The position numbers were made by a program, and so were the translations under genes. From positions 62,001-126,000 of the forward strand of contig CBDEUJ010000005.1 of assembly GCA_965243215.1 (NCBI GenBank): DNA of 64,000 nucleotides. Reading direction: 5' to 3'. The DNA is from JAJEFO01 sp009843725. GTDB taxonomy: Bacteria; Pseudomonadota; Alphaproteobacteria; Rhodobacterales; Rhodobacteraceae. Shown piece after piece: positions 56,432-64,000 of this stretch; within the stretch, counting starts at the first letter, position 1, and each line of letters opens with the position of its first letter. The notes beneath the pieces are model-generated. The model had not been told where the DNA came from. It saw only the letters and a program-made list of their open reading frames with translations, and ran no database searches.

Positions 56432-57279
56432 CAGTCGTCTCCCACCGCACGCTTGATCGCTTCGAGTTCGTCTTCGTCGATGTCATCGGCCGCCGTGTGC
56501 ACCTCGGGCTCCAGGTTCCAGTCCGATATCACGTTCATCACGGCCTGGACGGCCACCAGCACGATGATGACCAGAACCGCAGGCTGGATCGTCGCCGGAA
56601 TCGGCGGATCGAACGCCGTGCCGAACATTTCCCACTTGTAGAACTTGATCAGGAACACCTGCTTGTAGCTGCCGTAGACCAGAAAGAACGCGAACAGCAC
56701 GAAGAGCGCCGTCCAGACCACGTCGAACGTGCGCTGCAACGGTCGGGAAACGGCGTCGTAGAGCAGGAAGATGCGGATATGGCTGCGCTGCTGCATGCCG
56801 TAAAAGCCCGAGCAGAGGAACACGAAACCGCCGATCCAGAGCGTCAGCTCGTTGGCCCACAATGTCGGCGCCTCAAGCGCGTAGCGAAGAAACACCTCGT
56901 AGAGCATGACACCTGTCATCGAGATGATCAGCATCATGGTCACACGCCCGAAGAAAAGCGCGACGCGATCAACAGGCCTCCAGTGCTGGAATTCCATGTG
57001 CGCCACCCTTACGCCCGACATGCCGACCACCAGGAAGACCGGGATGAGCGCAAGCGCCACCCAGTCCACGATGTCGGCCACGCCCCCAAACAGGCCGGGA
57101 AGACCGGGAGTCACGTCCTTCGTTTCGTGAATTGCCGTGACTTGGGCAAGGGTCGAAGGGTTCTCGTGCGGCGCCAGCGTGAGGATGTACGCCGGAATGT
57201 GCCAGATGGCCCAACTCGCGCAAACGACAAAACAGAACGGTATCAGCCATTCCATCAAGCTTCCTGTTTGGTCTTTCAC
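56431..57279 (-). CDS. dctQ: TRAP transporter small permease, DctQ type (extended form)
   Basis: Small membrane subunit of the TRAP transporter, 282 aa, against 160-200 aa in the common DctQ. The extra N-terminal part contains two additional hydrophobic segments (LIPFCFVVCASWAIWHIPAY and DIVDWVALALIPVFLVVGMS). The four DctQ helices follow: VTMMLIISMTGVMLYEVFLR, LTLWIGGFVFLCSGFYGMQQ, VWTALFVLFAFFLVYGSYKQ and PAVLVIIVLVAVQAVMNVIS. An acidic tail ends the protein. Such long forms go with the long DctM type, as here. Confidence 0.9.
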   Translation of the reverse strand: MKDQTGSLMEWLIPFCFVVCASWAIWHIPAYILTLAPHENPSTLAQVTAIHETKDVTPGLPGLFGGVADIVDWVALALIPVFLVVGMSGVRVAHMEFQHWRPVDRVALFFGRVTMMLIISMTGVMLYEVFLRYALEAPTLWANELTLWIGGFVFLCSGFYGMQQRSHIRIFLLYDAVSRPLQRTFDVVWTALFVLFAFFLVYGSYKQVFLIKFYKWEMFGTAFDPPIPATIQPAVLVIIVLVAVQAVMNVISDWNLEPEVHTAADDIDEDELEAIKRAVGDD

Positions 57280-57291
57280 GACGTCCCCCCT

Positions 57292-58458
57292 TCAAGCGAT
57301 CTCGTATTTTTTGATGAATTCCGGGTCGGGCACGACACCCAAACCCGGCCCGGACGGGATTGCAACCCTGCCGCCGTTCCTTTTGACCTGGCTCTGGACA
57401 TCAAGCGGTTCGGCCACGAGACCGTCACGGAAGACGTTCTCGGTGGTATCGAACTCCAGCATCGGCTCCCAAGGGTTCAGGCTGCCCGGAATCGTCGGCA
57501 TCGCGGCCAGAAGTTGCAGGTTTGCCGCAACGGCGATCGCGGACCCCCAGACATGGTTGACGACCGGAACGTGATGCGCGTGGCAAAGCGCGAGAACCCT
57601 AAGATACTCGCTGACACCGCCAAGCGCACAGACCTCGGGCTGCGCGATGTCAAGGCCCCTGTTCTCCAGGATTGCACGCCAGCCCCAACGGCTGAACTCC
57701 GCTTCCCCGCCGGCAATGTTGACCTTGAGGCCGGCACGCAACTCGCGGTAGCCGTCCAGGTCCTCCGGCGCCACGGGTTCCTCGAACCAGTAGGCGTCGA
57801 GCTCGTCCAGCGCATGGCCCACATGGAAAGCGTCGCTGGTCGTGTAGCAATGGTTTGCATCCACCATGAAGCGGAAGCCGGGACCGACACTCTCCCGAAC
57901 CGCTTCTGCAAGGCGAATGTCATCCTTCGGCCCTAGGCCCACCTTCATCTTGGCGGCAACAAAGCCTGCGTCCCTGATCGCGGCAGCTTCGTCCCGGAAA
58001 CGTGCGGCCAGTTCGGACGCCGGCTCGGGTCGCAGCATCATGCCGTAACCATAGACGGGCACGCTCTTCCTGTGGGCGCCGCCGATCAGCTTGTGAAGAG
58101 GCAGTCCCGCAACCTTGCCGGAAATGTCCCAAAGCGCGATGTCTACGCCCGAGAGGGCCTGGAGCGGCATTCCCTTCTGCCCATGATCACGAAGGAAATT
58201 GTAGACCCTGTGCCAGATCGCGTCGCGGTCCAGCGGGTCCGCGCCCAGGACCATCGGTTGTATCACGCCCTCGACGATGCCCTTGTTCGCGAGTGCCACT
58301 GCGCCCGGCCCGAAACACTCGCCCCATCCGCTTACGCCTTCATCGGTCTCGACTTCGACGAGGTGCGCGGTGCGCCTGGAATAGTACTGCTGCGAATACC
58401 CGAGCACCTCAGGCATGTCGCAGGACAGGACGTGGCTTGAGATGCGGGTGATCTTCAT
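57292..58458 (-). CDS. Mandelate-racemase-like enolase superfamily enzyme (sugar-acid dehydratase) 1
   Basis: A 388-aa enolase-superfamily enzyme. The active-site pattern of the mandelate racemase subgroup is complete: catalytic Lys170-x-Lys172 (AAKMKVG), metal ligands Asp200, Glu226 and Glu252 at the usual 26-residue spacing (MVDANHCY, WFEEPV, GGEAEF), and the His302/Asp270 dyad (NHVWGS, LDIAQPE). Known relatives dehydrate sugar acids such as galactonate, gluconate or galactarate to 2-keto-3-deoxy acids, or isomerise related compounds. The substrate cannot be chosen from the sequence. It lies between the binding-protein gene and the TRAP permeases. Confidence 0.85.
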   Translation of the reverse strand: MKITRISSHVLSCDMPEVLGYSQQYYSRRTAHLVEVETDEGVSGWGECFGPGAVALANKGIVEGVIQPMVLGADPLDRDAIWHRVYNFLRDHGQKGMPLQALSGVDIALWDISGKVAGLPLHKLIGGAHRKSVPVYGYGMMLRPEPASELAARFRDEAAAIRDAGFVAAKMKVGLGPKDDIRLAEAVRESVGPGFRFMVDANHCYTTSDAFHVGHALDELDAYWFEEPVAPEDLDGYRELRAGLKVNIAGGEAEFSRWGWRAILENRGLDIAQPEVCALGGVSEYLRVLALCHAHHVPVVNHVWGSAIAVAANLQLLAAMPTIPGSLNPWEPMLEFDTTENVFRDGLVAEPLDVQSQVKRNGGRVAIPSGPGLGVVPDPEFIKKYEIA

Positions 58459-58476
58459 TGGATCCAGCAAGGCAAT

Positions 58477-58503
58477 GCGGCAGGGCCCGTCGAGCCCTGC
58501 CGC
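58477..58503 (-). promoter_or_regulatory. Perfect 10-bp stem-loop after the TRAP binding-protein gene
   Basis: GCGGCAGGGC (58477-58486) and GCCCTGCCGC (58494-58503) are exact reverse complements around a 7-nt loop. The element lies 25 nt behind the stop of the binding-protein gene and before the start of the enolase-like gene at 58458. No T-run follows. It resembles in position the hairpins after the other two binding-protein genes in this window. Confidence 0.72.
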
Positions 58504-58528
58504 GATTCAATGCTGATGCGTCAACCGC

Positions 58529-59545
58529 CTACTGCATTGCGCCAATGCCGACCAGGAAGTCGATATGGCTTTGCAGAAGCGCCTTGGCTTCAGGAGTCGT
58601 GGCGAACTCTTCCCAACCCGCCTTCACGGCGACGCGGAACTTCGCGAGCTCTTCGGGCGACCACTCGTAGAGGTTCACGCCCTTTTCGCGCAGTATGACG
58701 GCGTTCTGGGCATTCTTGACCTCGTTGATGGAGGCGTTGTGCATCGCCAGCGCATCCATGGCGACGATCATGATGCGCTTGTGATGCTCCGGCATCGCGT
58801 CCCAGACATCCTTGCGGCAGGCCAGATGATCGGCCGGCATGGAGTGGAAGCCAGGGAAATTGGTGTGCTTGGCAATGTCATAGAGTCCCAGACCGATGTT
58901 GTTGGTCAGGTTCGCCGCGTCGGCGCCATCGATGATGCCGGTCTCGAGAGCCGTGAAGATCTCGTTGAAGTCCATCACGATCGGCGAGGCCCCGAGATTG
59001 GAGAACACCTTGGTTGCCAAGCCCGGAGGCGAACGGAACTTCCAGTCCTTGAAGTCGTCGACGCCGCGGATCGGGCGGGTTGACGAGAGCGATTCGGGAC
59101 CCGGGATCCACCAGCCCACGAACTCCATGTTGTGCTGGTTGTACAGCTCGTTGACGGCGTCACGCCCGCCCGCATGCAGAAGCCAGGCCATCTGCTGGTA
59201 GGGATTGGTGTACCCACCCATCAGGTCGCCCGTGAACTGGAACGCCGGGTTCTTGCCGGTCTGGTATGCACCGCCGGTCATGTCACAGTCGAGAATGCCG
59301 GTGGCAGCCGCGTCGAAAGTTTCGGCCGACTTCACGACGGACGAGGCATAGAACATTTCGACCTCGATCTCGCCATTCGACATTGTGGTGATGTCATCGA
59401 TGTACTTTTCGGCCATCTGACCCGAGAGGGTCTCCTGGCTGAAGTGTGTCTGGATCCGCAGCGTCGTCTGAGCCGACGCGGCTGTGGCCCCGATTGCAAG
59501 CGCTGCAACCGACGCCGCGAGGATCATTCCTCTGGTGAGTTTCAT
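58529..59545 (-). CDS. dctP: TRAP transporter substrate-binding protein, DctP type
   Basis: Periplasmic binding protein of 338 aa for the TRAP transporter. The signal peptide is MKLTRGMILAASVAALAIGA with cleavage after ASA. The mature protein reads QTTLRIQTHFSQETLSGQMA, then MAWLLHAGGRDAVNELYNQH. The ligand-binding arginine region of DctP is likely in WKFRSPPGLATKVFSNLGAS, and FTALETGIIDGADAAN is a conserved stretch. The start at 59545 has GGAGGA before it. A stem-loop follows its stop. The neighbouring sugar-acid genes suggest a carboxylate sugar as ligand. Confidence 0.92.
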   Translation of the reverse strand: MKLTRGMILAASVAALAIGATAASAQTTLRIQTHFSQETLSGQMAEKYIDDITTMSNGEIEVEMFYASSVVKSAETFDAAATGILDCDMTGGAYQTGKNPAFQFTGDLMGGYTNPYQQMAWLLHAGGRDAVNELYNQHNMEFVGWWIPGPESLSSTRPIRGVDDFKDWKFRSPPGLATKVFSNLGASPIVMDFNEIFTALETGIIDGADAANLTNNIGLGLYDIAKHTNFPGFHSMPADHLACRKDVWDAMPEHHKRIMIVAMDALAMHNASINEVKNAQNAVILREKGVNLYEWSPEELAKFRVAVKAGWEEFATTPEAKALLQSHIDFLVGIGAMQ

Positions 59546-59676
59546 TCTAGGATTCCTCCCTTGAGTGTTCCGCCCGGACATGCCCTGACCTCCATCTGGC
59601 CATGAGAGCGCCCGAGCCCGAGATTGATGCCCAAAACGGCAAGTCACTGGTCACAAACACGTTCAATTTCGCCTCC

Positions 59677-60447
59677 CTATCGCCCCATCCAGCCGCCGTC
59701 CACAACAAGGATTTCCCCGTTGACATAGTCGGACGCCGACGACGCGAGAAAGACCACCGGTCCGGCAAAGTCCTCCGGACTTCCCCACCGTCCCTGCGGA
59801 ATGCGCTCCAGGATGGCCTTCTGCCTGGCGGGATCATTCCTGAGCGCCTCGGTGTTGTCAGTTGCGACGTAGCCCGGCGCAATGGCGTTGACGTTGATCC
59901 CCAGACCCGCCCACTCGTTCGCCAAGGCCTTGGTCAGCTGCGCGACCCCGCCCTTGGACGCGGCATACCCCGGCACCGTGACCCCTCCCTGAAACGACAG
60001 CACCGAGGCGGTGAAAATGATCTTGCCACGGCCACGTTCGATCATGCCGCGACCGATTTCCCGGCTCAGGACGAACTGGGCGGAGAGATTCACCTCGATT
60101 ACCTCGTCCCACCACTCGCCGGGATGATCCGCGGCGGGCTTGCGCCTGATGGTTCCGGCGTTGTTGACAAGGATGTCGGGCTTGACCCCGTCCCGGGCCA
60201 GATCCGCAACAAGCGCGTTCAGGGCTGCCCGATCCGCGAAGTCGGCCTTGTAGGCCGCGAAACTGCGCCCCATGCCGGCAACAGTCGCGCCAACCTCCGA
60301 ACCCTTGTCCTCCAGGCTGGCGCTGACGCCAACGATGTCGGCGCCGGCGGAGGCAAGCGCCTCGGCCATGCCGCGTCCGATTCCGCGCCTCACGCCGGTG
60401 ACCAGCGCGGTCTTTCCCGTCAGGTCGAATGCGGAAAGAACGTTCAT
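59677..60447 (-). CDS. Short-chain dehydrogenase, 2-deoxy-D-gluconate 3-dehydrogenase (KduD)-like
   Basis: A 256-aa classical SDR. The NAD(P) motif TGVRRGIG is at 17-24, the NNAG motif in DILVNNAGTIRRKP, the catalytic Ser148, and Tyr161-x-x-x-Lys165 in PGYAASKGG. DYVNGEILVVDGGWMGR closes the protein. The TIRR stretch after NNAG and the overall layout are close to KduD/gluconate 5-dehydrogenase-type enzymes acting on keto-deoxy sugar acids. Its ATG overlaps the upstream zinc dehydrogenase gene by 4 bp, so the two are co-translated. Confidence 0.88.
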   Translation of the reverse strand: MNVLSAFDLTGKTALVTGVRRGIGRGMAEALASAGADIVGVSASLEDKGSEVGATVAGMGRSFAAYKADFADRAALNALVADLARDGVKPDILVNNAGTIRRKPAADHPGEWWDEVIEVNLSAQFVLSREIGRGMIERGRGKIIFTASVLSFQGGVTVPGYAASKGGVAQLTKALANEWAGLGINVNAIAPGYVATDNTEALRNDPARQKAILERIPQGRWGSPEDFAGPVVFLASSASDYVNGEILVVDGGWMGR

Positions 60448-61481
60448 GCGCCGTCTCCAACCTTGATGAGGCTCTTCAGTGCCGCCGGATTGCCGTCCAA
60501 GGCCTCGAATGCCGCCTGGATGCCGGACAACGGGCTGACATCCGTTATGACCGTGTCCGCATCAACTCCGCCGCCGGCGATGATCGCGACGGCCTGCTCG
60601 TAGTCCTCCGGCTCGTAGACGCGCGCGCCGAAGAGTTCAAGCTCACGCCAGAAAAACTTGAAAAGGTCGATCTTCGGCTTCCGGGCGTGGATTGCCACCA
60701 TGACGATCCGTGCCCGCACGGCTGCGCCGGCCGTCATCGCATCGACCCCGGCCTGCGTGCCCGAAACCTCGAAGACGACATCCGCGCCCTTTTTGCCGGT
60801 GCGTTCGTTGACCAGTGCCGACAGGTCTTCCTCTGCCGGATTGACCACGTCGAATCCGAGTCTGCGGGCAATTTCGATGCGGTTCGGGTTCACCTCGGAG
60901 AGCACGACCCTGCCGCCGCGTTCGCGCGCGACCATCGCGCAGAGAATCCCGATCGGTCCGCCTCCGATGACGAGCGCGGTCTCGCCCGGTCTCAGCGCCG
61001 AGCGCCGCACGTCGTGGCAGGCCACGGCGACAGGCTCGATCAGCGCCGCGTGATCCATCCGCATGTCGTCCGGCAAGGCATGGAGCGTGTGTGCCGGCAC
61101 GTTCCAGATCTCCTGCATTGCGCCATCCGTATCGAGTCCGAGAAACCTGAGATTGTGACAGATGTGCCTGTGACCCGCGGTGCATGCCGGGCACTCACCG
61201 CAATGGTCCAAAGGACGCACCACGACCTTCTGTCCGACGGCGACACCCGACACGCCTTCCCCGACGGCCGCGACGCTCCCGGACATTTCGTGCCCGATCA
61301 CGCGATTCAGGCCGACCCTTGCATCCATGTTTCCGTGAAAGACATGCATGTCGGTCCCGCATATTCCGCAGTAGGCAACGCGAACCGCGACCTCGCCCGG
61401 CCCGGGATCGCTTGCACGCCTCGTCTCGACGGCGAAGGACCTGTTCCCTCGGTAGAATGCTGCCGCGACTTCCCTGTTCAT
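60444..61481 (-). CDS. Zinc-dependent alcohol dehydrogenase (sugar-alcohol/uronate oxidoreductase type)
   Basis: A 345-aa medium-chain dehydrogenase. The catalytic zinc site shows CGICGTDMHVFHG near the N-terminus and GHEMSGSV behind it. The structural zinc cluster is CGECPACTAGHRHIC with four cysteines. The cofactor motif is VIGGGPIGILCAMVARERGG. Such enzymes oxidise polyols, L-galactonate, L-idonate or similar substrates. It overlaps the SDR gene and the second enolase-like gene by 4 bp each, so the three genes form a coupled minus-strand unit. Confidence 0.9.
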   Translation of the reverse strand: MNREVAAAFYRGNRSFAVETRRASDPGPGEVAVRVAYCGICGTDMHVFHGNMDARVGLNRVIGHEMSGSVAAVGEGVSGVAVGQKVVVRPLDHCGECPACTAGHRHICHNLRFLGLDTDGAMQEIWNVPAHTLHALPDDMRMDHAALIEPVAVACHDVRRSALRPGETALVIGGGPIGILCAMVARERGGRVVLSEVNPNRIEIARRLGFDVVNPAEEDLSALVNERTGKKGADVVFEVSGTQAGVDAMTAGAAVRARIVMVAIHARKPKIDLFKFFWRELELFGARVYEPEDYEQAVAIIAGGGVDADTVITDVSPLSGIQAAFEALDGNPAALKSLIKVGDGA

Positions 61482-62602
61482 GCCGCCTTGCCTGCCCTCG
61501 AGTTCCGGCCCGCAGCTTCATGCGCGGCCTCAAGCTTCGCCCAGTCGAAGGAAACGCCAATGCCCGGCTCGTTCGGAGCAACGGCAAGGTGATCCTCCAC
61601 GACAAGCGGGCGGTGCGTATACTCGTCTATCGGAAAGCTGTGCACTTCAAGCCAGCCCGCGTTGGGACGCGCCGACACAAGACTGACGTGAAGCTCCTGC
61701 ATTCCATGGCTGCAGACCGGGATGCCGTGCCGCTCGCTCAGTTCCGCAACCCGAAGCCAGCCGGTGATGCCACCGCAATTGGAGGCGTCCGGCTGGATGT
61801 AGCTCAACCCGGCTTCGCGGAACGCGTGCTCGAATTCGTGAATCGTGTGCAGGTTTTCGCCCATCGCCAGCGGCACGTCCGTTGCCTCCGCGATCCGCGC
61901 GTACCCCGCATAGTCGTCTGGAATGACCGGTTCCTCGAACCAGAGGATGTCGTGTTCGGCAAACGCGTGTGCGGCCATGATCGCCTCAGGCACGGAGAAC
62001 GCGTAGTTTGCGTCCACCATGAAATTGCGGTCTGGCCCAAGCACCTCCCGGACAGCGCGGACACGATCGACATCGGTTGCCAGTTCCGGCTGGCCCACCT
62101 TGATTTTCACGGCATTGAATCCCGCGTCGACGAACCCCTCGGTCTGCCGGACGAGCTTGTCGAGCGGGAAATTCAGGTCGATGCCTCCGCGGTAAGCCCT
62201 GCAACGGTCACTTGCTCCGCCAGCCACCTGCCAGAGGGGCTTTCCGGCCGCCCTGCAGCGGAGGTCCCAAAGGGCGATGTCGACGGCGGAAATCGCGAAA
62301 GACGCGACGCCGCCCCGGGCCACGTAGTGAACATGCCATTGCATGGCATCGTGAAGCGTTTCGACCTGGATGGCATCCTGACCGGCCAGAAAGGGCGCCA
62401 GGTCGTGCTCGATCAAAGCCACGATGGCCGTTCCGCCCCTGCCGCCCGTATAGGTGTATCCGGTCCCTTCCTTGTCATCGTCCGTCCGAACGGTGGCCGT
62501 AACGAGCTCGAATTCCGTGTGGTCGCCATGCTTGGCATCGGTCAGAACTTCCGCGAGCGGAACGGCAAAGCGCCTAACGGATACGTCTGAGATGACCGGC
62601 AT
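61478..62602 (-). CDS. Mandelate-racemase-like enolase superfamily enzyme (sugar-acid dehydratase) 2
   Basis: A 374-aa enolase-superfamily enzyme. Catalytic Lys166-x-Lys168 (NAVKIKVG), metal ligands Asp197, Glu223 and Glu249 (FMVDANYA, WFEEPV, LAMGEN), and the His299/Asp272 dyad (CSHGMQE, IQPDASN) are all present. This is the mandelate racemase/talarate-galactarate dehydratase-like pattern and differs from the other enolase-like protein in the window. It is the first gene of the minus-strand part and lies next to a divergent FadR-type regulator with two operator sites. Probably dehydrates an acid sugar. Confidence 0.85.
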   Translation of the reverse strand: MPVISDVSVRRFAVPLAEVLTDAKHGDHTEFELVTATVRTDDDKEGTGYTYTGGRGGTAIVALIEHDLAPFLAGQDAIQVETLHDAMQWHVHYVARGGVASFAISAVDIALWDLRCRAAGKPLWQVAGGASDRCRAYRGGIDLNFPLDKLVRQTEGFVDAGFNAVKIKVGQPELATDVDRVRAVREVLGPDRNFMVDANYAFSVPEAIMAAHAFAEHDILWFEEPVIPDDYAGYARIAEATDVPLAMGENLHTIHEFEHAFREAGLSYIQPDASNCGGITGWLRVAELSERHGIPVCSHGMQELHVSLVSARPNAGWLEVHSFPIDEYTHRPLVVEDHLAVAPNEPGIGVSFDWAKLEAAHEAAGRNSRAGKAA

Positions 62603-62653
62603 GCGCGTCCCCAAGCGGCATGTGCCCTGATCATTGCAAGGCTCGTTCCGATT

Positions 62654-62740
62654 TGGTATGACAAAACCGCACTAACATGTCCAGCACTTCTTCCGCCATG
62701 CTCGCAAAACAAGCAGTTTCCACCCAGTTTTGTCATACTA
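62654..62740. promoter_or_regulatory. Two FadR-type operator sites in the divergent promoter region
   Basis: TGGTATGACAA (62654-62664) and TTGTCATACTA (62730-62740) each fit the FadR-subfamily GntR consensus TNGTNNNACNA exactly, and they are reverse complements of each other at 10 of 11 positions. They lie between the divergent starts at 62602 and 62757, so one regulator dimer bound to each, perhaps with looping, could control both directions. Confidence 0.72.
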
Positions 62741-62756
62741 AACGGGCTGTCGACGG

Positions 62757-63473
62757 ATGACGGAAGAGAGGATGGGAGACGCACGCACCCGAGCGGCGGA
62801 CAACGTCGTCTCGATGTACGAGCGGCAGATCATCGATGGCACGCTCGCCGTGGGAAAGCCGTTGCCACCCGAACGCGAGATCATGCAGGCCTTCGGCGTC
62901 AGCCGCACCGTCGTTCGCGAGGCCGTGCAGACGCTTTCCGCCAAGGGCCTTGTCGAAGCCCGGCCGCGCTTCCGGCCTGTGGTGAGGACGCCGGGCTACG
63001 ACGCCGCCATCGAGGCGGTCGGTTCCGTCGTCAACCGTCTCCTGACAGTGCCGGGCGGCGTGCGAAACCTCTTCGAGCTTCGCATCATGATGGAAGCCGC
63101 GCTTGTTCGCGACGCAGCTCTGCATGCCGACAAGAATCATGTCGCGCGAATGAAGCAGGCCCTGGCCGACAACGAAGCGGCAATCAGCGATTCCCAACGC
63201 TTTTTCGAAACCGACATTGCCTTTCACCGTGTTCTCTACGAGGTTCCCGACAACCCGGTGCTGCCGCCGATTCACCAAGCCTATACGGACTGGCTGTCGA
63301 GTCACTGGACGAGAATGCCGCCGGACCCGGAGCGCAATCACGTGAACTACAGGGCACACAGCAGGATCTTCGAAACGATTCTCTTCCGGGATCCGGACGC
63401 GGCAGAGCTCGCGCTCCGCGATCATCTTGACGATGCCTGGAACCAGGTGCGCCTGACCTTTGCAGAGCCCTGA
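62757..63473 (+). CDS. GntR-family (FadR subfamily) transcriptional regulator
   Basis: A 238-aa regulator. The N-terminal winged helix reads MYERQIIDGTLAVGKPLPPE, then REIMQAFGVSRTVVREAVQT and LSAKGLVEARPRFRPVVR. The C-terminal FCD domain (about 95-235) contains LFELRIMMEAALVRDAALHA and DIAFHRVLYEVPDNPVL, with the metal-site His residues of the FadR/FCD fold. Such proteins often sense a sugar acid, e.g. 2-keto-3-deoxygluconate or glucuronate. It is divergent from the second enolase-like gene and is 5 bp upstream of the kinase gene, so it likely represses the whole cluster. Confidence 0.9.
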   Translation: MTEERMGDARTRAADNVVSMYERQIIDGTLAVGKPLPPEREIMQAFGVSRTVVREAVQTLSAKGLVEARPRFRPVVRTPGYDAAIEAVGSVVNRLLTVPGGVRNLFELRIMMEAALVRDAALHADKNHVARMKQALADNEAAISDSQRFFETDIAFHRVLYEVPDNPVLPPIHQAYTDWLSSHWTRMPPDPERNHVNYRAHSRIFETILFRDPDAAELALRDHLDDAWNQVRLTFAEP

Positions 63474-63478
63474 AACCC

Positions 63479-64000
63479 ATGGACCGACCATTCCGGATAG
63501 CATGCGTCGGCGAAGTGATGATCGAGCTCGTCACGGGAGACGGCAACGCCGCCGAACTGAACGTGGCGGGCGACACCTACAACACCGCTGTCTATCTCAA
63601 GCGCGCCACGCCGAATCTGGACGTCGAGTACGTCACGGTTCTTGGCAAGGACAGATTCTCCGACCGAATCGTCCGCGACATGGAGGCAAGGGGCATCGGC
63701 ACCGCGGCCGTCGCCCGGCATCCGACACGGATGCCCGGCCTTTACGCGATCGAGACCGACGCTGCCGGCGAGCGGAGCTTTGCCTACTGGCGCTCGACCT
63801 CTGCGGCGCGAACGCTCTTTGGCGCAGACGGCCGCGACCCGACGGACATCCTCGCTGGCCATGACCTCGTTCTGCTCTCGGGAATTTCACTTGCAATTCT
63901 GTCAAGCTCGGCGCGAAGCCGCCTGCGAAATGCGCTAGAGCGATTCCAGGCGAACGGCGGGCTTCTGGCATTCGACAGCAATTACCGCCCGCATCTCTGG
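63479..64000 (+). CDS. kdgK: 2-keto-3-deoxygluconate kinase, PfkB family (partial, cut by window end)
   Basis: The first 174 codons of a PfkB/ribokinase-type sugar kinase. The start is RIACVGEVMIELV, followed by LNVAGDTYNTAVYLKRA (substrate-binding Gly-Asp and Asn region) and VTVLGKDRFSDRIVRDMEAR. SFAYWRSTSAARTLF is the stretch that contacts the keto-deoxy acid in KdgK. FDSNYRPHLW then enters the catalytic half, which is beyond the window. The product would be 2-keto-3-deoxy-6-phosphogluconate, cleaved in the Entner-Doudoroff route. It follows the FadR-type gene by 5 bp. Confidence 0.88.
   Translation, partial: MDRPFRIACVGEVMIELVTGDGNAAELNVAGDTYNTAVYLKRATPNLDVEYVTVLGKDRFSDRIVRDMEARGIGTAAVARHPTRMPGLYAIETDAAGERSFAYWRSTSAARTLFGADGRDPTDILAGHDLVLLSGISLAILSSSARSRLRNALERFQANGGLLAFDSNYRPHLW

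Noticed and set aside
61184..62590. A 468-codon plus-strand frame opposite the second enolase-like gene
   Set aside because: No family motif is present, while the minus strand has a complete enolase-type active site.

Overview
The window looks like a chromosomal segment of a high-GC alphaproteobacterium of the Rhodobacterales (Roseobacter-like) type. The basis is the short editing-domain-less ProS, a DnaA-like Hda protein with a characteristic N-terminus, a DUF1523 protein, a SelD/oxidoreductase fusion, a short HSPVFRPLW-type membrane protein, and many ABC and TRAP uptake systems. Conserved housekeeping genes (lolC-lolD, parE, proS, hda, ppk1, dnaE) are spread through the window, with catabolic and transport blocks and decayed toxin-antitoxin genes between them. 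No rRNA, tRNA, CRISPR array, phage or insertion sequence was recognised.

Layout. 1-4716 (minus): MarR-type regulator, alpha/beta hydrolase and a peptide/nickel-type ABC importer (binding protein and two permeases, the last cut by the window edge). 5116-7066 (plus): lolC-lolD. 7139-9097 (minus): parE. 9270-11224 (minus): an AbiE-like type IV toxin-antitoxin locus with an intact nucleotidyltransferase and a broken antitoxin gene. 11467-17853: periplasmic-binding-fold protein without a signal peptide, DUF1523, P1-family peptidase, FAD oxidoreductase, PQQ-type sugar dehydrogenase, ThuA-like protein. 17961-19295: proS. 19668-30331: a complete L-rhamnose regulon, rhaDI divergent from rhaRSTPQUK, with a large dyad operator between them. 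30608-31300: higA with a decayed higB. 31377-35340: AI-2E-type transporter, hda and ppk1. 35506-35960: GNAT-toxin relic. 36006-39476 (minus): dnaE. 39567-43649: Att-like ABC exporter and lipocalin-like protein. 43689-46890: selD fusion convergent with mnmH (selenouridine in tRNA). 47010-52917: Gfo/Idh/MocA dehydrogenase, small membrane protein, DUF2461, MsrQ-like cytochrome, nucleotidyltransferase, small ORF, EamA transporter. 52945-64000: a sugar-acid catabolic cluster (two phytanoyl-CoA-dioxygenase-like enzymes, TRAP transporter, two enolase-superfamily enzymes, SDR, zinc dehydrogenase, FadR-type regulator, 2-keto-3-deoxygluconate kinase).

How they work together. The rhamnose block encodes uptake (RhaSTPQ), mutarotation (RhaU), isomerisation (RhaI), phosphorylation (RhaK) and cleavage/oxidation (RhaD), under a DeoR-type RhaR. 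The right-hand cluster probably imports a sugar acid by TRAP transport, oxidises or dehydrates it to a 2-keto-3-deoxy acid and phosphorylates it for Entner-Doudoroff cleavage. SelD makes selenophosphate, which MnmH uses on tRNA.

Most striking observations: three separate uptake operons carry a perfect strong hairpin directly after the binding-protein gene; three toxin-antitoxin loci are in different states of decay, one with the toxin intact and the antitoxin broken; and the RhaR and FadR-type operators can be read directly from the sequence.
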